DNA from: Watersipora subatra
Lineage: Eukaryota; Bryozoa; Gymnolaemata; Cheilostomatida; Watersiporidae
Length of the DNA stretch: 64,000 bases
Direction: 5' to 3'
NCBI RefSeq assembly: GCF_963576615.1
Contig: NC_088712.1
Location: forward strand, 31,029,870-31,093,869
Positions within the stretch are counted from its first letter, which is position 1, and each line of letters begins with the position of its first letter. Positions 1 through 11,689 of the stretch are shown here, piece after piece. The notes beneath the pieces were generated by a model. That model saw nothing but the letters and a program-made list of their open reading frames with translations. It did not search any database and had not been told where the DNA came from. The translations under genes were made by a program, and so were the position numbers.

Positions 1-590
1 ATTGAAAACTATTGCAAGAATAGAGCTACTAAGCTTGGAGATGAACTTCCAATGTGAAAATATCATGGTTTTTTGCATGGTTTCTCTGGCTGTGATGCAG
101 GGCAACTTTATTCTCTCTCGGGGAAATTTCTGGGCAACTGGGATACTTTCTGTGAGACGTAAACATGCCGACTCTATGGCCAAGAAGATAGCACCCAAGA
201 AAATGGCACAGACCTAAACTGACTAAGGGACAGGCTTTTTGTGTTTAGGTCCATGCCAGTCAGTCCCTCCCTTCAATTGCTGAAAAACCATGTGCATTGT
301 GTCAATTATATAGCAGCTCTACCTACATGTATATGGAAAGAGTCAACAACACAACTGATGCACCATTTCCTTCTTTACATCGGTGGATACTGGGTATGGA
401 AAATGATGAGTATGCAGTAAAGTGTCATACCAGAATCATCGCCCCACCTGATATTTTACAAGCAGTTTTATGAAAGTGTCAAAAATCTCGGTGCAGAGGG
501 AACTGATGTGCCCGTATCATGGCAGAGTTGCTTTACACACAGCTTTGCACATGCGTGCACTGAAACAAAACTGTAGCAGGAGTAGGAGAA
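1..590 (+). pseudogene. Decayed transposon-associated ORF with GCD motif and Cys-rich tail
   Basis: I read short blocks in shifting frames that resemble a large repetitive animal protein family of unknown function. A block near 70-110 reads LHGFSGCDAGQ, like the family's FHALTGCD motif followed by a Gly/Lys-rich segment. Near 370-460 a block with SLHRWILGMENDEYAV resembles the family's Trp-rich segment (W.W....G.YEP.W). Near 470-560 there is a cysteine-rich tail (KCQKSRCRG, then LCTCVH). Several stops and frame changes separate the blocks, so it cannot encode a protein now. The left part lies outside the window. The family is assigned from memory of its motifs, so this stays tentative. Confidence 0.4.
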
Positions 591-599
591 AAAATGACT

Positions 600-1930
600 A
601 AGAACTCAACATATTGAACAAATAGTTAGGATATGCGATATTTTGAAATATCCCAGCTCGTTTTGTAAGACTGTTGACATTAGCTACTAATTATACTGCT
701 ACTAATAATAATGCTAATAATAATCACCAATTATTCTTTTCCATGATTAATCAGTGTCAGGTTATAAAACATAATTATAGTGTTTTGAATTTTTTTTGTA
801 AAGCTATTAAACCATTCAATTATAAACATATTTACATGCATGTATGTAGTTTACATGTGGGTGTAACAATCGTAGGATATGGAATGTTCGAAAATAGATA
901 GAAGATAAATTTTGAACTTACCAATGACATCCTAAATCCCAGCAAAACAATTATGATGAAAAGTTGCAAATCTGATGCTTCTATGAAAAGAACACTATTT
1001 ACAGAGGAGATAATTCCTAAAATAACATTTTTATCAAATTTCTCATAGAAGTGGGAATGGCAGTTGCGGCAACTCTTCAGTTTTAAATTCTTCATACCAA
1101 AATTTGTCTGAATCACTGCAGAAATTGCCACTGAAAAGGGGTGCCAACAGAAATGCAAGATAAACTGCCTTGGCCCACAGCCTATATTTCAAAGCGACTG
1201 ATCTTGCATATTGTGCGTGTGCACAAACAAAAAAAGACAATGCTAAATTGTAGACACTGTACAGTAAAAACATTTAGCTGTTGATAATAATATCGTAGGT
1301 CCCTGGTGCTCACTAAACCTATTGTTTGGCTACGGGCCACAATGACTCCTCTGTAACTTTTGAGGAGCACAATTCTGACTTATTGTCAATCTGTCAGTGC
1401 AATTATCTTTATCGCATCCTGAACCAGATTTCGCCGTTTCCTCGCTGATGGATGATCGGAATTAATCTCTTTCTACAACACAATTGGATAGATATTTTAT
1501 ATGACCCAACTAAGCATGAACTCACTGAGTAAAGCAAATACAAAGATTACGCTGAAACAACAAATTATAATTTGGGTAAGTAAAAAGCAGACGAGTCTGA
1601 TACATGTAGGAAAGTATCATTGCTATTGACATCTACCATGAGTGCAGTACGTCAGCCCTATACACAAAGATACCGCTGTCACTCACTTGCACTTTGTCTT
1701 TGTATTGCTGTTTCTTCCTTCTGTTGATATCTCGGCCATGTTTGCATAGCATTATCTTCGAACCAACAATCGTACTCCGAATCTTTCCGGCAAAACGTCT
1801 CAATTCTTTGCAAGACTTTCTAAAGATTGATGAAATAGAAAAAATGTAGCACACCAATCAGAAGCAAAGTTTATATATGTGTATATACGTATATATGTAT
1901 ATATATACATACATATATATATAGTTTGAA
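600..1930. other. No gene recognised
   Basis: AT-rich sequence with only short chance ORFs on both strands. A small TA microsatellite lies at about 1878-1922. I see no splice-supported exon or mobile-element end. Confidence 0.5.
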
Positions 1931-2200
1931 ATTGAAATAGTTTAAGAAATTGAAAAATGCTGGAATATAAGAACAACTGTAATCCCAGTAGTCATTGGGG
2001 CACTGGGGGCAATAACACCGGCGCATAAAATGTGGCTTGCCCAAATACCAACAACAATCAACTCAGGTGAGTTGCAGAAAAGTGGGCTATTGGGCACAGC
2101 TAAGATCTTGAGGCGAGTGCTCAAACTCCCAGGTCTCTGATAGGAGACCCGAGTTAGAGCAGAATTTACCACCCATACGGGGTATCCGGGGTGAGGAAAC
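1931..2200 (+). mobile_element. 5'-truncated non-LTR retrotransposon tail (reverse transcriptase ORF C-terminus)
   Basis: From about 1975 the + strand reads VIPVVIGALGAITP, then W, and later LLGTAKILRRVLKLPGL followed by a stop. This pattern (VIPVVIGALG ... LLGTARILRKVL) is one I know from the extreme C-terminus of a common invertebrate LINE reverse transcriptase protein. The short sequence after the stop runs into a TA microsatellite at 2204-2218, as a LINE 3' tail would. Everything upstream of the C-terminus is missing, so this is a typical 5'-truncated copy. The reading is open, so the insertion is not very old. The clade is not determined. Confidence 0.5.
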
Positions 2201-2448
2201 AATTTATATATATATATACATTGCGTAATCTTTCAATGATTCATACGCTATTAGTAACTAAACCGAAAAACCTAGTGTAATATCACTAAACGAAAACAGA
2301 AAGCTCGTTATACATGCAATAAAATCTGTCACTCCAGACTCCCTGCTAGCCCAGGCAGACCTAATTGAACATTGTATATATTTATATATAATATAAATAT
2401 ATTTATATATATATATATATACGCATTTAAGCCTGTAAGTAACCAGTT

Positions 2449-2625
2449 TCAGAACGTTAAAAGCGTACCGGCATTGGGTGGAACGGTGAAGCTCTTGTCT
2501 TGTTTTGCGACCACATACTTCATCGTGTGTCTCAGCTCATATTCTTCTATGTATGCTTGAAGACCATCTAAAGTACTGAGCGCATGTATTGTGTACATGG
2601 TAATGGAGTAGCTACCGTCTTCAAA
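2449..2625 (-). CDS. Putative terminal exon of an unrecognised host gene
   Basis: On the minus strand a pyrimidine-rich acceptor (tctgtttgtttatag) precedes an open stretch of 58 codons ending in a stop at 2449-2451. It begins FEDGSYSITMYTIHALSTLD and continues with a charged, helix-like segment (YIEEYELRHTMKYVV). Composition looks like real coding sequence rather than chance. An internal donor-like site lies just before the stop (PPNAG, then gtacgc), so it could also be an internal exon. I do not recognise the protein. Its phase does not match the 6115-6209 exon directly, so a missing exon or a different gene must be allowed for. Confidence 0.35.
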   Translation of the reverse strand, partial: FEDGSYSITMYTIHALSTLDGLQAYIEEYELRHTMKYVVAKQDKSFTVPPNAGTLLTF

Positions 2626-2629
2626 CTAT

Positions 2630-4009
2630 AAACAAACAGAATGGGTACTGTAACAGTAGTTTAGGAAATAATACCAGTATTCGGCTCAGACTACTACTAA
2701 CAACCATCAAAGCCTATTGCACATCTACTGACCAATGCAATCTTGTTCTAAAGAGTGATGCTGACAAGTGAAAAAGGTACAGCTGCAGTCATTTAAAGTA
2801 AGTGGGTAATGTCGTGCAGAGTATAATTACTGTTACATTGCACTCACTTTTGCCTGGGCCCGTACTGATTATTGATTGACTGAGATTTATGTTGACCTTT
2901 ACTTCTAATAAGTCAACACAGTTACGATCAAAAGTTTGTCACCGCAATCAGTCTGCCACACAACAAGTGATAATATTAACAAGGAAAAAGAGGGTGTTCG
3001 GGATGTCGACGTAAAGGTTTAGTAATCCCATGACCAAACGAGCGGAGCGAAGTGAGGGAGTTTTTATGATAAATGCATGTGCACACAACTTACGAAAATT
3101 ATTCATCAACAATGAGACGAACCCTCGTCAAGAAATTTCATCAACAAATTTGAGCATCGTTATGTAAAATTGTTAAAGTATAATAACGATACAAAACACA
3201 TTTAAACCTATTTAAATATGTTACCAAGTCTTTGTAAACTGTCGGTATTATCTTAAAACTTACTGTATGACAGTGGAATTTCTAGTATAATAATTTTTAA
3301 GATGAATAAGCCTAGTAAACAATAAGACCACTCAGGAGGAACGAGCTATCACAGAAGGAGAGCATCAAGCACAATAACAATTGTTGCTGAACTTTGTGCT
3401 CTCCCTCTGTAGATGGTCTAGCCTGTATGCAAGCCAGACTCGGAGTAAATTTATTATTTTACAACAAGGCTCCACTCACTAACTACTTATCTCACCTCGG
3501 GCTAGTAGCAAAATGAAGGTGAAAAACTATTCCGAATAAATTACGGTTATTCATTATTTTCTATATCAATTGCACGCATGATTGGAGTGAGAGTGATTAA
3601 GCGTGTGATTGACCCTGGACAGGGCGATAGCGGAGACAAACTAAGGACCTACGACTCCGTATTAAATATATTTATATTTAATAGACTTATATTTACAGAA
3701 TTAATTGAGTGATTCGGCTAAATGCAAAATGCGTAAAGAAAATCTTATTTGTGTATTTTTACTCACCTTTTAATGGCAAGTAATCACTGCTTGACCACAA
3801 TATCTCTGGTAGGGATGGTAAATAAAGTATGGGATGTTTTAATCTATTTATCAATTTTAAGACTCATTATACTCCATTATCATGAATCTTTGCAAAAATT
3901 GACACAAAAATGCCCTGTGATCCCAGATTACTGCAATTTGCAGCTACAAACCACCCGCATGAGTTGCTGATTCAAGCCACTCGTAGCTACCCTGTTCACT
4001 AACAGTTAT
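2630..4009. other. No gene recognised; imperfect inverted repeat at about 3352-3418
   Basis: Probably intronic or intergenic. An imperfect hairpin lies at 3352-3418 (ACAGAAGGAGAGCA against TGCTCTCCCTCTGT). A GAGCGGAGCGAAG-type motif at about 3040-3055 is the kind of sequence seen at the edges of dispersed repeats. Nothing else is supported. Confidence 0.45.
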
Positions 4010-6104
4010 TATAAAACCAACAAATCAATTTATAAACTTAACACCAACAAATCAATTTATAAACTTAACACCAAAAAATCAATTTATAAACTTAACACCG
4101 ACAAATCAATTTATAAACTTAACACCAACAAATCAATTTATAAATTTAACACCAACAAATGAATTTATAATCCTAACACCAACAGATCAATTTACAAACT
4201 TAACACCAACAAATCAATTTATAAACTTAACACCAACAAATCAATTTATAAACCTAACACCAACAAATCAATTTATAAACGTAACACCAACAAATCAATT
4301 TATAAGCCTAACACTAACAAATCAATTTATAAACTTAACACCAACAAATCAATTTATAAACTTAACACCAACAAACCAATTTATAAACTTAACACCAACA
4401 AATCAGTTTATAAACCTAATACTAACAAATCAGTTTATAAACCTAATACTAACAAATCAATTTATAAACTTAACACCAACAAATCAATTTATAAATTTAA
4501 CACCAACAAATGAATTTATAATCCTAACACCAACAAATCAATTTATAAACTTAACACCAACAAATCAATTTATAAACCTAACACCAACAAATCAATTTAT
4601 AAACGTAACACCAACAAATCAATTTATAAGCCTAACACTAACAAATCAATTTATAAACTTAACACCAACAAATCAATTTATAAACTTAACACCAATAAAT
4701 CAATTTATAAACCTAACACTAACAAATCAATTTATAAACTTAACACCAACAAATCAATTTATAAACTTAACACAAACAAATCAATCTATAAACTTAACAC
4801 CAACAAATCAATTTATAAACTTAACACCAATAAATCAATTTATAAACCTAACACTAACAAATCAATTTATAAACTTAACACCAACAAATCAATTTATAAA
4901 CTTAACACAAACAAATCAATTTATAAACTTAACACCAACAAATCAATTTATAAACTTAACACCAACAAATCAATTTATAAACTTAACACCAACAAATCAA
5001 TTTATAAACTTAACACCAATAAATCAATTTATAAACTTAACACTAACAAATCAGTTTATAAACCTAACACCTACAAATCAATCTATAAACTTAACACCAA
5101 CAAATCAATTTATAAACTTAACACCAATAAATCAATTTATAAACCTAACACTAACAAATCAATTTATAAACTTAACACCAACAAATCAATTTATAAACTT
5201 AACACTAACAAATCAAACTATAAACTTAACACCAACAAATCAATTTATAAACTTAACACCAACAAATCAATTTATAAACTTAACACCAATAAATCAATTT
5301 ATAAACCTAACACTAACAAATCAATTTATAAACTTAACACCAACAAATCAATTTATAAACTTAACACCAACAAATCAATTTATAAACTTAACACCAACAA
5401 ATCAATTTATAAACCTAACACTAACAAATCAAACTATAAACTTAACACCAACAAATCAATTTATAAACTTAACACTAACAAATCAAACTATAAACTTAAC
5501 ACCAACAAATCAGTCTATAAACTTAACACCAACAAATCAATTTATAAACTTAACACCAACAAATCAATTTATAAACTTAACACCAACAAATCAATTTATA
5601 AACTTAACATCAACAAATCAATTTATAAACTTAATACCAACAAATCAATTTATAAACTTAACACCAACAAATCAATTTATAAACTTAACACCAACAAATC
5701 AATTTATAAACTTAACACAAACAAATCAATTTATAAACTTAACACCAACAAATCAATTTATAAACTTAACATCAACAAATCAATTTATAAACTTAACACC
5801 AACAAATCAATTTATAAACTTAACACTAACAAATCAATTTATAAACTTAACACCAACAAATCAATTTATAAACTTAACACTAACAAATCAATTTATAAAC
5901 TTAATACCAACAAATCAATTTATAAACTTAACACCAACAAATCAATTTATAAACTTAACACTAACAAATCAATTTATAAACTTAACACCAACAAATCAAT
6001 TTATAAACTTAACACTAACAAATCAATTTATAAACTTAATACCAACAAATCAATTTATAAACTTAATACCAACAAATCAATTTATAAACTTAACACCAAC
6101 AAAT
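4010..6104. repeat. 27-bp minisatellite, about 77 copies
   Basis: The unit is caatttataaacttaacacc followed by aacaaat, 27 bp, repeated without a break for about 2.1 kb. Variants are not random. A run with a gaatttataatcc unit, then cgtaac and agcctaacacta units, occurs near 4161-4310 and again near 4512-4635. The spacing is 351 bp (13 units) for one marker and 324 bp (12 units) for another, so blocks of a dozen units were duplicated together. The right edge lies within about 10 bp of a splice donor (GT at 6113-6114, minus strand), which would make the array the start of that intron. Confidence 0.95.
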
Positions 6105-6114
6105 TTGAACTTAC

Positions 6115-6209
6115 CGTGCCTCTTGTTGGGTGCAACAAAAGGTACTTCTTCAGGCCACCATGGTGGTCGACTGTCTAAAAAGCTCATGTGCTTCTTGAGT
6201 TTGTAGATC
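6115..6209 (-). CDS. Putative internal exon of an unrecognised host gene
   Basis: On the minus strand this 95-bp stretch lies between an acceptor (ttacctttgttcgtag) and a strong donor (gtaagt). The only open frame reads IYKLKKHMSFLDSRPPWWPE followed by EVPFVAPNKRH. The RPPWWPEEVPF segment looks like a conserved Trp-rich motif. It is reminiscent of the WWPEDIPW motif of NRF1/erect wing, but the neighbouring residues do not match, so I do not call NRF1. The exon enters with one base of a split codon and leaves in phase 1. The intron that follows starts almost directly with the 27-bp minisatellite. Confidence 0.4.
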
Positions 6210-6897
6210 CTACGAACAAAGGTAAGTGGCCGTAATATACGAGCTCAAAAACAAATGCTAATTTTGGCGTATAGATTACACAGGACTTCTGCCCTGACCA
6301 GAAAGCAATGAGGTGAAATTTGTTTGAGATATAGACAGCCTTTAGTTGTCTCTGAAAGTGCATAATCTCCATAACCATGGTACCAGTTCTCACACTGGAC
6401 CTGTAGAAAGACTGTAGCTCAACCAAGACTCAGGAACCAAGCTTCAGACAATATTACAAAATCCTTGAATCATTATTACATGATGTACAAAAACGATTAG
6501 TAATTCCATGTTAATTATAGATTAATTAATAAAACGCTTCATAGTTCATGTCCTTTATATTATTTATTGCTGAAATATAACCTAGCTGGGTATAAGAATG
6601 AATCAAAATGTTTTGTGTGCAGCCTTATATGTGGAGTCTAATGCTTCGCCTCCTAAGGTTATGACCTTTACTCAGAAAAATAGGAGGACAACATATAATA
6701 AATGGGATAACTCTCTATAACAGAAGAACTCAACAATATCCAATAAAATTTCCCCCTTTATAAAATGCTTTCCACCCAGCAATTTTTAAGATGAGTAATA
6801 TAATATTATTGAAATTTGTTCCTTAAAAAATCTAGCAGTATTCTAAGAGACAGACGTAACTCCATGATTTACTATTTTTATTCACAAACGAGCTCAC

Positions 6898-7028
6898 GAG
6901 AGCTCGTTTATTGTCTAGTGTCATAACATCAATGTCACAGGGGCTCAACTTCTCAATGTTTTGAGACTGAATGCTGCTCAGCTGGTCGCTGCCACTAGTT
7001 TGGCACTCTGCCACAAGATCTGGAGTAC
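6898..7028 (-). CDS. Putative internal exon of an unrecognised host gene
   Basis: A good acceptor (tttaatctcctttattaacag) precedes an open frame reading TPDLVAECQTSGSDQLSSIQ and ending DIDVMTLDNKRAL before a gtgagc donor. The segment is Ser/Gln/Asp-rich and probably disordered. It ends in phase 0 while the next candidate exon (6115-6209) needs phase 2, so either another exon lies between or one boundary is wrong. The frame stays open past the donor for about 20 more codons. No homolog is recognised. Confidence 0.3.
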
Positions 7029-7039
7029 CTGTTAATAAA

Positions 7040-8019
7040 GGAGATTAAAAAAGATGACATCCATTTTATATTTTGTTATTGATTATAGGGCGCCTGCATT
7101 AACGACCGGCAAAATTGTTTTTTTTTAGTTCACCGGAGAATGCATGCCCAAAAGGTGTTAACCAATATGTACCATCTTATCAAGTATATCAAACAGTGTA
7201 CAGTTTGACTACTTTGTTGTTTTGTTTTCTAGAAATAAAGACATTCTAAATATTTACAAATAAACATACTGACTTTCACTAACTTGTTTCCGCGACGGAC
7301 CACAACAAGACACTCTAGTCCTTTTTCTGCCAACATCTCACCCTTGATGAGAAAAAATCATATTATCAGATTATTTATCTTATCTTGTTATTTATATGCA
7401 ACCTATTATTTTTACAAACTCATGTACACAAGCTCTCCTGTTCTTTTTTTTAGAATATTTGTTAACATGATCTTAGTGGCATATTGTGCATTGAGTAAGA
7501 CCTTGTACCTAAGCAATGTCACTTATATGGCAAATTACCCAGCTAAGAATTTGCTGCATGCTATGTTGGAGAGACCAGTCGCCAGTTAAGAATGACAACA
7601 GAAAATCATATACAATTAAATGGAAAATCAAACAGCAAATATTAAATTAAATAGTTAAATAACACCATACATACGCACTTCTAAAGACTGTTCAAACTTC
7701 TTCTATGGGACCTTGCGATTGCTTTGGCCTTTCGTTGGGATTGTTTCTGTAACAAATATGAAGTACACATGTATATGGGCTATGTTTTTGTGCAATAAAA
7801 AAATACACGTATATAAGAATAATGCGGTGAACTCATGCAATTATGTACAGGTACATGAAGACTACACTGTTAACCAAAACAAGTAAAGGAAAATTATATG
7901 TGTTCATTCGCACTGTTACCTACCGTAAATTAAGTAGTGACCTGTTTTACATAGACATTTCGTGAAGCGCTCTTCATATTGAATGTTTCAACTAAAACAT
8001 ACAGATATCGTGTTATTAG
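7040..8019. other. No gene recognised; weak exon-like spot near 7690-7748
   Basis: AT-rich. On the minus strand near 7748 an acceptor-like ttgttacag is followed by about 50 bp that could be a short exon of the putative gene to the left, but no frame is convincing. Confidence 0.35.
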
Positions 8020-8731
8020 GTTTAGAAGCCTGTACTTGTACCCTAATCTTGCACATTACAGGTACCAGATATGACCCTAATTCTACACAGTATAGCCATA
8101 ACAAAGGCAAGGATTAGAAGTTTGTCCAGGCACCAGATATGACCCTAATCCTGTACAGTACATGTATAACATATGCAAGGATTAGAGGCTTGTACAAGTA
8201 CCAGATATGACCCTAATCCTGCACAGTATAGCCATACCATAGGCAAGGATTAGAGGTTTCTACAGGTACCAGATATGACCCTAATCCTGTACAGTATAGC
8301 CATACCATATGCAAGGATTAGATGTTTCTACAGGTACCAAATATGACTCTAATCCTGTACAGTATAGCCATACCATATGCAAGGATTAGATGTTTCTACA
8401 GCTACCAGATATGACCCTAATCCTGCACAGTACAGGTATAACATATGCAAGGATTAGAGGCTTGCACATGTACCAGATATGACCCTAATCCTGCACAGTG
8501 TAGCCATACCATAAGCAAGAATTAGAGGTTTCTACAGGTAGCAGATATGACCCTAATCCTGTACAGTATAGCCATACCATATGCAAGGATTAGAGGTTTG
8601 TACAGGGACCAGATATGAGCCTAACCCTGCACATTATAGCCCTACTATATGCAAGAATTAGAGGTTTCTACAGGTACCAAATATGACCCTATTCTTGCAC
8701 AGCATAGCCATACCATATGCAAGGATGAGAG
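8020..8731. repeat. 68-bp tandem repeat, left part of an interrupted array
   Basis: About ten copies of a 68-bp unit containing ccagatatgaccctaatcct, then gcacagtatagccatacca and caaggattagaggtttc. Copies differ at many positions, so the array is not freshly expanded. It stops at 8731 where a hAT element begins and resumes at 11625 beyond it. Confidence 0.9.
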
Positions 8732-11624
8732 CAGGGATCAGGAACCTTTTGAACTGAGAGAGCCATAAAAACCGTATATTTTGAAATATAATATTGTGAG
8801 AGCTTTACAATATGTTTACAACTAAAATCACAAACAAATTGTGCATTTTAATTAATTTCAACACATAAAGTACAATATGTCACTGGATTCTGTTTAATAA
8901 TATTGCTATACTGTTGCCAATGAGTATTTCTCAACATTAATGCGATTTCTGGTGCTGCATGGGTTTGCTGATGGCTTTGTAGTTTGGTTTATACATGTAT
9001 GTAGTGAGGTTAAGCTTCATGCAGGCATTGAGACTTCCATCCCTTAAACGGGATCGTAGGTTGGTCTTAATGTTCTTTAGATGTGAGAAAGACTGCTCAC
9101 ATGCATACGTAGAGCCAAACATTGTCAGTACAGCAATACTCACACTATGCAGTGTGTGGTATTTGACCAGAAGTGTGTTGCATGTTTTGACAATCAGCTG
9201 GTCTGCGGGTTGAAGTTTTTCATTTCTGCCCACTTGTGCTGGCTCGCCAACTCTGCTTGATGTCGTGCAAGTCTTTCCAAAACTTCATTCAGTGACTTGA
9301 ACTTATTTACCCACACGTCTGAGGCCCTCAGGTCAGTCGCTTGTAGCTCGAAATCTCTGACGGAGACCCCAGGAATGAAACTCAGATCAGCGCGGTCCAC
9401 TGCACAATCGTGTGGATGGGTGATGAACTTAAAAAGACGATTGCACTCGCGAAATTCTCTAAAGCGCCCTTTGAATGACTGCAGAAGATTAGATGTGAAA
9501 CCAGCTAGCTGCTGAAGATCAAGATGTTGAGCAGGATCACTTGCTGTGCACACATCTCTAAATTCTCCTAATTTTTCAAAGTGTAGTAGACAACCTGTGT
9601 CGATGTCCCTGATGAAAACTTCCAGCTTGTTTTCAAATGCAAACACTGCTTGTTGCAGGGATAAGATTGGATTTCCAACGCCTTGCATTTTCACATTGAG
9701 CTGGTTTAGATGTTCAGTCATGTCCATGATATAGTAAAACTTCAGGAGCCACTCAGTGTCCGCTAACTCAGAATGCTCAACATTTTCCATTGCAAGAAAA
9801 GCCTGGATTCCGCTCAGACAAGTCGCAAAACGACTAAGAACCTTTCCTCTTGACAACCAACGCACGTTGCTGTGCAGAAGCAAACCAGGATAATTATTCC
9901 CAACTTCGTCCAGCAGTGTTTTAAACTGGCGATCATTTAAAGCTCGGGCAACAATAAAGTTGACCACCTGAATGACGAGCGACATCACCTCACCAAGCGG
10001 CCCACTACGCATCTGAGCACAAAGCGCCTCCTGGTGTAGGATGCAGTGAAAACTTAAAATGCGTCTCTTTTCATGTTCACGAAGAAGCGCCACAAATCCT
10101 CTATTTTTCCCCACCATGCACTGAGCACCGTCAGTGCACACAGAAACAAGTTTATTCATCAGTAAATATTTTTCTTTAGAGAACTCAATGAAGGACCTGA
10201 ATAAATCCTCCTCTCTTGTTGTCCCTTTCATAGGTAAAACAGCAAAAATTTCCTCATGCAGCGTGTCACCGACAACATACCTTGCAATCACGCTGAACTG
10301 GGATAAATTGCTTACATCTGTTGACTCATCTACAGCAAGAGAAAAAAATTGTGCCGCATTTATGTCTTTTACTTGTGTTGCTTCAATCTGATTTGACAGC
10401 ATGATGGTATGATCGTAAACAGTTCTTGCTGACAGAGGCATGTCTTTTATCCGTTTAATTATCCTATCTTTTTCTGAAAAGTCGTCAAAAAGTTCATTTG
10501 CGACATCAAGCATGAATTCTTTGGCATACTCTCCATCTCTGAAATGCTTTTCGTTTGGCACTATTGCTAAAGCGCCAGCAAAGCTAGCCGAGTTACAGTC
10601 ACCTTGTTGGGTCCAAACACGGAGTTGCTGCTAACTAGCTTGCACTCTTGATAATAGGTCTTGACATGCTTTCTTCCTGCTGCCCCCATCAGGATATTTC
10701 GATGCAAATGTAGTATGATGCGTGTCAATGTGTTGCTTTATATTAGAACGTTTCATAGATGCAATTTTATCATTGCATACTAGACATACTGCAGAGCCTG
10801 CTCTCTCCACAAAGGCAAATTGCTCTGTCCATTTCTACTGAAAAGTACGATACTACTCGCCTGTTTTTCTTTTAGCCATTCTCTCAAAAGGGCTTCAAAG
10901 TTATTAATTAGCTGACAACGCCAGAAAACGTGGCAGGTTTAAGTCTTGACCTCACAACAAGCCGTAATGCGAACCCTTTTGCACAAGCGCAAAGGAGTCT
11001 AACGTCACTTTCTTCATAATTTATTTTTATTATGATATATTTGCAGAAAGATTTTCAATATTATTTTTTTGCCCAAAATTAATCTATTATTATTATTTTT
11101 ATATCATAAATAATACATATAAATTGACATGTAAAATGTTGTTCACACAAAGGTAAGACAATGATTGTAAACTTAGATCTGAACCCATATGCCAAGTCTG
11201 CGAAAACAATTAGCAAATCTCTGATTCAAATCGTGCTTTCCTAGTTGTGACAGGATTATGCTTCGCCCAGTCAATGAAATAACATTGACCTTTTATCAAG
11301 TAGGTAGAGCTAAGAGTAACTAGCTTATTGTCCCGGTTTTGCCTACGAATAAAAACTATTTAGATATATAACGCAATGGGAGCACGGGGTGGAGGGTGGG
11401 GGTAGCACATTCACTGCTTTTAAGGACTAAGTTTATAACTAGCTATGCATTGAAGTAAAGGCCTTCGTGAGCATGGCTGTGGCTGAGAGTGCAAGTAAAA
11501 CTAAAAGTCTACTAGATTTGTTTTGATTGGCTAATTTCACTGCTTGCTTATTTGACTGAGAGAACCATATGCAGCCATCAAAAGAGCCACATATGGCTTG
11601 CGAGCCATAGGTTCCTGACACCTG
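8732..11624 (-). mobile_element. hAT-superfamily DNA transposon (ZBED/Charlie-like), full length but inactive
   Basis: The terminal inverted repeats pair as CAGGGATCAGGAACCT at 8732 with CAGGTGTCAGGAACCT on the other strand ending at 11624. The flanks gatgagag (8724-8731) and gattagaa (11625-11632) match at 6 of 8 bases, the 8-bp duplication expected of hAT, derived from the gattagag of the 68-bp array it entered. The transposase gene occupies 8937-10879 on the minus strand, leaving about 0.75 kb of AT-rich sequence upstream of it and a short 3' region. Short palindromic gagccat/atggctc motifs lie near both ends. Confidence 0.9.
8937..10879 (-). pseudogene. hAT transposase (BED zinc finger, RNase H-like core, dimerisation domain)
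   Basis: The gene begins at an ATG at 10877-10879 (MAKRKTGE). A BED-type zinc finger follows (VCLVCND, then H near IKQHIDTHH), with FVERAGSAV just before it, the layout of GTF2IRD2/ZBED-type hAT proteins. A 455-codon open stretch at 9194-10561 carries the catalytic core: FFSLAVDESTDVSN with the first Asp, then FHCILHQEALCAQ and LLLHSNVRWLSRG. The C-terminal dimerisation block (FGSTYACEQSFSHLKNIKTN) lies at about 9000-9130. It is broken by stops near codons 9 and 15 and one more near 10630, and by a frameshift near 9200 between core and dimerisation domain. Four lesions in about 640 codons indicate a moderately old copy. Confidence 0.9.
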
Positions 11625-11676
11625 GATTAGAAGTTTCTACAGGTACCAAATATGACCCTATTCTTGCACAGTGTTA
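11625..11676. repeat. 68-bp tandem repeat, right part of the interrupted array
   Basis: The sequence directly right of the hAT element (gattagaagtttctacaggt, then accaaatatgaccctattc) is most of one further copy of the unit filling 8020-8731. This confirms that the transposon landed inside an existing array. Confidence 0.85.
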
Positions 11677-11689
11677 TAGCTGAAAATCA

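Noticed and set aside
4010-6104. Possible CRISPR-like array
   Set aside because: The repeats are contiguous with no spacers and the setting is eukaryotic.
6115-6209. Exon of NRF1 (erect wing) because of RPPWWPEEVPF
   Set aside because: Only the WWPE.(V/I)P part is similar; upstream and downstream residues and the other putative exons do not match NRF1.
7284-7589. 101-codon + strand frame with hydrophobic stretches (LFILSCYLYATYYFYKL)
   Set aside because: Typical of AT-rich chance frames; no signal for expression or homology.
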